A stretch of 64,000 nt of DNA, taken from CAYSPT01 sp964432985. Its GTDB lineage: Bacteria > Muiribacteriota > CAYSPT01. The translations under genes were made by a program, and so were the position numbers. The notes beneath the pieces are model-generated. The model did not search any database and was not told where the DNA came from. It was given only the letters and a program-made list of their open reading frames with translations. Numbering within the stretch: the first letter of the stretch is position 1; each line of letters begins with the position of its first letter. Below are positions 53,601 to 62,600 of this stretch, piece after piece. Location: positions 1 through 64,000 of the forward strand of contig CAYSPT010000010.1 in NCBI GenBank assembly GCA_964432985.1, written 5' to 3'.

Positions 53601-56600
53601 GAATCGGAGTTGCCGTCGCCGCTGACCTCCAGTCTCCGGTTGGAAACCAGCTTGAAGCTCAGGGTGTCGGACTCGGCGTCTCCGTAGGCCACCGACTTGA
53701 CCACGCTGTTGCGTAAAATGGCTGCCACCAGCGGGCTGTTTTCGTCCATGGGCAGATTCTGGTAGAGGTTGTACCCCAGCGACGACTGGATGGATTCCAG
53801 TGCGCCGATATAGGCCATGTCCTCTTCCTCTACGTCCGTTCTCGAAGCCGTGAACACGGTGGGTGTGGTGTTTGGAGCGCCCGGATCACGGCGCCACTCC
53901 GCGTGCTCAATGGTGTCGGTGGTCATGATGGTGATCTCACGGAAGATAGGCTGCTCGGTGACCTCGAACAACGGCGCGAAAACGGTCTGCTTGTTCCCGG
54001 CATTGTCCACCACCACCAGCTCGGCTGTGACCCACCCGTGGGTAGTGTCGCCGGTGCTGTCGTAGGTATATGCGCTGTTGGGCGGTTTCTGGCCGCGCTC
54101 GCCCAGGCACAGCTCGGGCGGCAGCACGATGGAGAAGTCCGCCTGGTAAGGAGCTGCCTCCAGCCCCAGACCGGTGACCGGTTTGGCGGTCATGGAGACA
54201 CCCTGTACTATGGAGTTCCATATGGCCCCCGCGTCCGTCGTCTGGAAGGCGAGCCCTGCGTACTGGGTCGAATCGTGCGGGTCGAGCCGGCGCATGTCGT
54301 TATACTCATCACCGTTGTAAATGACCCGTACCGGTACATGCAGCGCCCTGAGCGGGTGGACAACCGGGTTCACCAGCGGCACTCCCGAGAGCGGCGGTTC
54401 GATCCAGGGCGCCTGGGTAGCGTCGGGATTGACGTTCCAGAAGGCCACGGAGGTGGTGAATTCGATGGGCTCCGTTACCGGCTTCATGTCCGCCGTGGGA
54501 TCGAACTCGGTGCGTTTGCGTACGCGGGCGCCGTGGATAGACTGGTTGGTGCTGGTGTCCATCACGGACCGCACATCGATCTCGGGCAGGCCGTAATCGA
54601 CGTAGAAAGCACCGTTATGGATGCGGGCCACTTCGGGATACTTGACGAAGCCCTGCAGGGTGAAGGATGAGTATCCTTCCACTATCTTGGTCTCCGGCTT
54701 GGTCGGAACAGCGATACTGCCGGCGGTGAAACGGTAGTAATACTCGTACACCCCGTGCTCCACGTACCTGGTGTAATTAAGCGGCTGGACGTCGGACTTC
54801 TTCAACGTCAGTTCCCGCCCGAAGGTCTCGTCCGGGAAGAACACCTTCACCGGTTTGAACTCCCCGCCGGTATACAGCGGCCGGTTGCTCCTGACCAGCA
54901 TACTGAGCGGCTCGCCGGCACAGACGGGCTTGAGGTTGATACCGCCGAGTGCACCTGACTCCGGGCTGTTGCTGTACGCTATCCCCGGATGCTCAACAGA
55001 GAAGACGTATGAGGCGTCTTCCCGGTGACCGTATACGGCAAACTCGGGTACCGCGCCGATGTCGGCCGGGTCGCTGCGGTCCTCGGACGGAGCGGACAAC
55101 TCCACGATCTCGAAGCGCGGCTGCTCAGCCACCCAGAAGAGCGGATTCTCGTCCTCGTCGTAGTGGACTTCCACGTAGTTACCCGCGTTGTCGGTCAGCG
55201 ACACTCTGGCGCCTATACCGCAGTCGGCGATGTCTCTCGGTACGGTAAACACGTAATCGTAGAGCCAGCCGCGTGCGTCACCGGCCTCAATCCGCTCCAC
55301 CCTGATAGTATCCACCTTGATTTCCAGCGGATCGGTTATGTTCCCGGCGTCGGTGCGCTCGATGAGACGGTACGACAGGTATTCGATCGGGTCGAGCTCC
55401 AGGCCGCTGCGGTCGGGGTTGGCCCCGGACACGGCCACCTGTATGGCCACCTCCATGGTGGCGCCGGAAATACCGAGTTCGTCCTTACCTACGTCGTTCC
55501 AGTCCCATTCGGACGGCGGTGATGCAGGCCACCAGGCAGGTTTCTCCACCGGAGTCCAGCCTTCGCGGAACACCTGGAGCTCCGGATCCCACACCTTGTA
55601 CATGTTCTTGATGAGGTACCCGTCCGTCGGCGAGTCATCAACCGGTTTGAGCTGCACCAGGAATTCCGGGGGCGCCGACAGGTTGAACTCGTTCTGGGCC
55701 GTGTACATCAAGGTGCTGTCCTTCCAGGAGTACACATCTATAACCGCCGACGGCTGGCTGGTGTCGACGTAGAAGAATGCATCGGGCCGTTCCCACGATT
55801 TCTGCCAGTTACTGACCGGGCTGCCCTGGCCGTTCTCAAGATCGTACAGGCCGTTGCCGTCCTTATCATAGCCGCGGTTGACCACGAAGGAGTGGCCGTA
55901 CTGCGGCAGCTGCGCGAAGTAGTTGAACTCATCCTGCCTGGTGTAGGCACCGATCTTTATTTCCGCCGAGCCTTCCTGGGCATTGTTGAGCTTGAGAAGC
56001 GCAAAATAGGTGTGGACCGGGACGGCACTGTCGGGATCGATGATGCCGTTGTTGGCCGGGAAGGATGCCAGGTCGTAAGCGTACAGGTCGGCCGGCCCCA
56101 CCCCGCCCAGGCTCGTGAAGGGCCTCAGATCGCCAATCAGCCCGATAGAGGTGTCAACCTGCCTGCCCATCTGGGCCAGCGCCCGGGTGCTTCGCACCAG
56201 GAGGATGGCCGCGTGGTCGGTCCCCAGGTTGAATTCGCTGGTGGCGGCCTTGATCCACTGGTCCTCCACCACGCTGCGCGGATCGAAGTTGTAGTACTTG
56301 TTACCGTTGGCTTCCCAGTAAGTACCTGAATCCTGGCTGTCCGGGTAGATCGGCGACAGGTCATAAGCCCTGTCGTAGACCCGCTCCCCCTTGAGGTTGT
56401 AGAGAGACACGTGCGTGAACACGGGTCTCTCTACAACCGTCAGCAGCCGCCTGTCATCCAGGTGGCCGGAGGAGTTGCCCGCGTCATCCACGGCGCTGTA
56501 GGTGATGGCAACCGGACCGTCGGCTACTGTGTCGGGCAGGTCGAACTGGTAGGTATAGGTCAGCACCCATTGATCCTCGGTGTAAACCTTGCCGTCAAGC

Positions 56601-59600
56601 TCGTAATTCACCTGCTCCTTTGTACGCGTCAGGTCCCGGCTGACATCGGCCGTTACTGCGGATGCGCCACCGCTCACCTCATAGAGTTTTATAATCTGCG
56701 CATCCGTCAGTACCGTGTCAAAGACGTGGACACCATCGATAATACCCGCATAATATGACTGCCCGTCGTTCCATGAATAACCAACCGTCAGCTTGTGCCA
56801 CGGCCGCTGGGCCGACACACCGTTGGTGGAGGTAGTCGCAATCTCGCTGCCATCGACAAATAGCTTGATATTGCCGTCCGCTCCACACATTCCCGCGATT
56901 TGATACCAGGTACCGGGAGTGAGCGGCGCGCTGGTGACACCCTTCCACTCATCATCTTTCTTACCGTCAAAGATATAGAATTGGGCACGGCCGGTAGGAT
57001 CGATCCTGAGACCGTACTTGCTGCAGCTCATTATGTACTGGTAGGTCGGTTTTATTTCGTCGAACCTGAACCAGGCAGCCATGCCGAAAGGTTCACCGTT
57101 TTCGAACTTCAGGTCATTGTCAGGATTGTATACCACCCTGTCATCGATTCCGTCGAATTGAATAGCCTGGGCGTTTTTACCGGCTACCCATCCGGCACCA
57201 TTCTCCAGCTTACCTGCCGGACCGCTCCCTGAAGAGCTCGTCACCGTATCTCCACTGCCTTCATCGAACGGCCACCAGCCGGCCGGTGTCGGCAACGCAC
57301 CGCCACCTTCGCTGACTCCCGTCACCTTTGCCGGTACGTCGATGGTCACCTTGCCCCGTCCCAGTACATAGTATGAAATAGTCTTGAGAGGTTCGTCCGC
57401 CAGGGCCAGCTCGCTGGGATTGGCGCCTTCCACCCGCAGCTTGATAGTCATACCAGCCTTGTTGTCGGTGACCCTGTCGATGATCTCCTGGTTGTCCTCG
57501 TCCCAGCCGGCGTGGGCGTTCATGCGGCCCGTGGCCAGGTCGGTTTCCCTGAACATGATGCCGTGGGTGATGTCCTCGTACACACCGGCACCGATAGTCC
57601 GGTCGGCCGTGACTCTCACCACCGGCTGCTGACGGTCGACGTAGACGTAGGCCGGGTGATCGGGCAGGCCGGAATAGTACGTCCGGTAGTCCCCCAGGAC
57701 CCTGGTCAGATCGCCGCCGGACACCGCGTTGATACGCGGGAACAGCTTGGCTTCTACGTGGAACCACCCCTGGCTCACACCGGTGATGGGTAAGCGGGCG
57801 TAGTAGGTGTAACGACCGCGCTGATATGTGCCCTCGCCCACCTCCACGGTGTCGCCGGCGAGATCCTTGACCACCGGCGGACGATAGTCGTGCGCCTGGA
57901 ATACCGGCGCCTCGATGGTGGTCCCCACCATGTTCTCGTCCACCTGCACGCAGTACATGCGCGGGTAATGCCCCTCTTTGCCCACGTGACCGACGTACAG
58001 CGGTTTGCTGGTCTTGAACACGGCGATGACGTCACCGCGGGAGACCGGACGGAAGCTTGAGGCGACCATGCCCGCGTCGTTACCGTCGGCTTCTCCGTCA
58101 AAGTCCAGGTCCACGTGGAGCGGATCACCCAGAGTGGAACCGTCCCGGTCCTTGTCGAGCGGATCGTAGTTGTGGTAGAGACGCTGCTCGCCGCGGAGCT
58201 TGTTCACGTAGTGGAAATCAACGATCTCGTCGGTCTTCCTCAGTATCCTGGTCAACCAGGGATCCGGGAAGTCGTCGGGAGGTTCAGCTCCGGTATCGGC
58301 GGTGAACCTGTTGAGGCTGTCGTACACCTTGGTGCTCCTGATGACCTGGTCCATGGTCAGACCGTGCATGGGAGGCTCATAATCAGGATCGCTCGACGGA
58401 TACAGGTAATACGGAGCAAACAGGTTGTCGTGCAGCCTCACGTACTCGAATATGGGCTGTTCCACCAGGTAGAACATCAGTCCGCCTACCACCGTACCGT
58501 TGGGGTGCTCGTTGCCGGCATCGTCCTTCATGACCATCCAGGCGCTCACCGGACCGTCGGTGGCGTCAATCGGCAGGGTGACGCGATAGTGCAGTGCGAT
58601 CCAGCCTGACGGCAGTTCAGCCGGCACTCCCGTGGGCCATTCGGAACCTGACGCCAGGTCGAAGTAGCTCTTTATCTTCCGCTTGGTTTCGTTGGGATAT
58701 GCGTAAATATCGACCAGTTTCACCAGAGATGTGGCATCCACCGAGTTGAAGGTTTTGGTTCCGTGACGTACACCCGATTCGATCACGTTCAGGGACGTGT
58801 ACTCCACGTTGATCGGGAAGTAATTGATCCCGGAATCGGACATGCTGAGCGGGTTCTGCGAGCCGTTCAGGAAGTTCATGTCCGGGTTGGTGCCGCTGAC
58901 CAGGAACATGGCGTCGAAGGTGACCCGCTCCACCGGCAGGTCCGAGTCGATCGGAGTACGGCCGCTGGTTACCAGGTAATTGCCTATGGTGGTGAACTCC
59001 TGGTCCTGTTCGTCCAGCTGCAGCGCTATCGTGTTCATCTGCTTCGGCGCCGTGGTGTCGGCCCAGAATGTACCTTCGCCGCCGCTGTAGGCGATATTGC
59101 TCTCGATACCGATGTCGTTGTAGGTGATGTGGCCCGACATGCGGAACAGCGCCGCTCCTTCGGGCAGGCCCTCGGGCAGCTTGAAGTAGGCGAAGTACCG
59201 GTACTCGGGAATCGTTCCCGCAAGCGGGTCCGTGTCCACGAAGCTGTTGTCAAACCCACCGGTCAGGAACGCCGTGAACTGCCCGGCCTCCACTCCGGCG
59301 GCCAGAAGTTCGGCCCTCCGGGCGGGATGCAGCTGAGCCGTGATGGGCTGGGAGTTCAGGATGCTGCCCGGGCTGGTTTCGTCGTAGACGTTGATACTCA
59401 CCAGCGGGTAGACACCGCCGTCCGGGTAGTATCTGAGCTTCCGGTTGACCATCATACCGATAAAGACATACTCGCCGGCCCGCACCGCCCGCACCCACTG
59501 CTCGTCCACACCGGAACCGTCCGGATGCTCCGCCGGGAACAGGTAGTTGTCGAAAGCCTTGTAGGTGTTGGCGCTGGAGTTGAGACCGAAAGGCTGCCGG

Positions 59601-62600
59601 TCCAGCACGTTGGTGCTGTCATACACGGCGATTCCCTGCTCATTCCCGGCTACCAGTTCGTCGAACATCACCAGGCTGACCACCTTCGGAATTTCACCGA
59701 ATCGCACCAGTTCCGGATCCTTCACATCGCCGCTGGTGTTGCCGGCGTTGTCCTGGGCCCAGGCCACGGCGCCGAGATACCCGTCTCCCACGTCGCCGCC
59801 CACGGTGAATTCGTACAGGTAGACCCAGGTGTCACCGCCGTCAGGCGATGAAGCTGTGTAGTTGTACGGCGCCTGGTCGTCGTTCTCGGCCCAGTTGACC
59901 AGCAGGACCTTTTCCTGCTCGGTGCTGGCCACCTGCTCGCTCTCTCCCTCGTCGGGATCGACGCCGCCGTGGAAGGCTTTGAAGTGCTTGTAGCTCCTCA
60001 GCGCCACCCGGCGTCCCTGGCCGTCACCATTCGCGTCGAAGACATCAATGTAGGACATCTCTTTGAGCGGATCTATCTCCAGGCCGCTGCGATCGGCGTT
60101 GACGTGCCTGACGATGCACTTCAACATGAGCGGTACGGGGACGGACAGACCGGTAGCGGGATCGGTTTCGGTGTAGATGGTCTCGTCGTCCTGTACAGCC
60201 ACCCAGGCGCCGCCGTCCTTCTTGAAGAGCACCATTTCAACCGTGGGCTCCTCTATATCGATAAAGAAGTACCCCTTGTTGAGGCCCCACGGCAATGACA
60301 TATCGTTACCCAGGTGCCCCTCGACTACGACACGGGCCACGCCGCTTGAGCCCACGCCGCCGTCGAAGTCCACGCGACCCTCGTAGAAGTAGCGCGGGTC
60401 GGGATCGGACGAGTCCAGCCTTGGCAGCAGATCGACCAGGATCTGCCGTCCGCCTTCCAGGTGCACGGTGGCCCTCGTCTTGCGGCCCATGAGAGGATCG
60501 AGGTTACGGTTGAACCGCACCCTCAGAGCTATGCGTTCGTCGTCCTGATCTGGTGCCGGCTCACGCGCTTCCACGTCGGTGCGGCCCACCGGCTTGAACG
60601 TGTCATCGGTGTCCGGCGAGTAGTTGAAATAGGTGTTGCCAACGATCTCGCCGCCGACCTCCAGGCCGACGATCCAGCTGGGACGAACTCCCTCGGTGAA
60701 CTGGTTGAACGCCACCTTCTCCTCGTCGAAGAAGTTGTACTCGCTGTACGGCTGCTGAGGATCATCGATGTACCGGGACAGGATATACGGCAAGTGCCGG
60801 TCGTCAGGCCGGTGCTGGTCGACCTGCAACGCCGACGTGTCCTTGGTCCGGTAGGTGTCGTCCTCCAGGCGGTCGCCCATTACAAGGACCGTCTCGCCCT
60901 GGGAGGTACGTATGAATATCTGCGCCACCTGCGGTATTTCACCCACGGTGAACAACCGGCCCAGCGCGTCCCACGTGGCCCCAGGTGCGTCAAGATCAGT
61001 TGGATTACCAGCCCGGTCACGCATGTTGAAGATCGTAGTTACGTCGCCTTCACCCAGGAAGTCCATCTCGCCGTTGCCCGCCGCCTGGTAGGCACCCAGT
61101 GCGTACCCGTTCTCCATGGTGTAGGTGAAGGTGTGGCCGTCCTGGGTCCCGGCGGGACCCGAGTAACGGCTGTCCAGGACGGTTCCGTCGATGACGTGCA
61201 ACTGACCGCCGGTATCGGCTATCGGGTAGTTAAGTGTATCTATCGGAGCCGCGGTGGGGGCAGAGCCGTCCGGATTGACGTTCCCGGTGAAGACCTTGAC
61301 CATCACGCTGAGGGGAGCCGATTCGGCCGTTATCAGGTCGGTGTACTTGTACACCAGGCCGCTGAGGAACTCGTCGGTCCACGCTGTGGCCAGGTGCCCC
61401 TGTGTCATGGTACCGACCTTCCGGTAGACATCGGAGCGCCGCTGCTGGTCGACCAGCCAGTCGTTCTTTACCCAGACTTCCGCGGCGTAGATGGGAGCGT
61501 TCTTGTCCAGGAAGATGTACCCGCCGCCGGTTTCCGACACCATGTTGTCGAACTTGAAGTATCCCCTGAGGTCGAAGCGCATGGACCCTGAACGGCTTCC
61601 CATCACCGCCGGGGCCTTATCCAGCTTGACCACCGCCTTGTACAGGTGGAGCTGGCTGTCTGCCACGCCTGATTTCTTGAAGTCATCCTGATCGGGCACC
61701 TGGTTGAACGGCACCGCCTCCAGCTTGTAATCGGGAAGCAGCACGCCGTCGGGAGTCATGACCTCCAGCCAGGCGTGGGAAACCACCGTGCTGCCTTCCA
61801 TGTGGTGGACAGCCCGGTTGGTCCTCACCCAGAAGGTGATGGTCTCGGTGGTGACCGGACGGATGATGGGCGCCGGTATTTCGCCGCCCTCGTAGTTGTG
61901 GTAGTCGATGGTCTGGCCGTTTTCGACGTTCTGCCAGTCGCGGTTGATCCAGACTCCCTCATCGATGTAGCTGTCGTGTACCAGCACACCTTCGTCGTCG
62001 GTGACCTTGACCACCTCGAAGAGCGGAATTTCGGCCACCGTCAGAAGCGGCACGTCCGCCAAAGTGGGATTGAACATGTACGTGACGGTGCCCCGCACCA
62101 GTCCCGTGGGCACGTTGTCCGCCGAGTCCTTAAGCACCAGGTCCTGGCCGCTGCCGGAGTTCTTCAGGTGGACATTGCAGTCCTCCATCAACGCCGGTAA
62201 GGTAATCAGGTAAACATACCTTACCAGGTCCTCGTCGGCGAACTCCTGGTCCAGGCCGAACTGGATACCGTTCGGGTCGTCGGGTTTGGAGTGGCCGGTC
62301 CAGTTGAACACCGCGGTGAGACCCTGGATCGGATCGACGGGCAGCGGTGTGGCATCGGGGTTGGCACCCGAAGGAATGTCCACCGTCACCCAGAAATACG
62401 CGGGTTTCACGTTCCCGGACAGGTCACGTTCCCGCTGCAGCAGCCCGCCGGTGATCTCTTTGGGCCGGCTGGCCAGGCTGAACGGGGTGTTCTCGTTAAA
62501 CTCGTACACGTGAACTTCCACCACCGGGGCAACGGTGTCCACGAACATGTATCCCTCGTTCTCCCCGGTGAACTCCTTGAAGTGCTGGTAGGCGTTGATC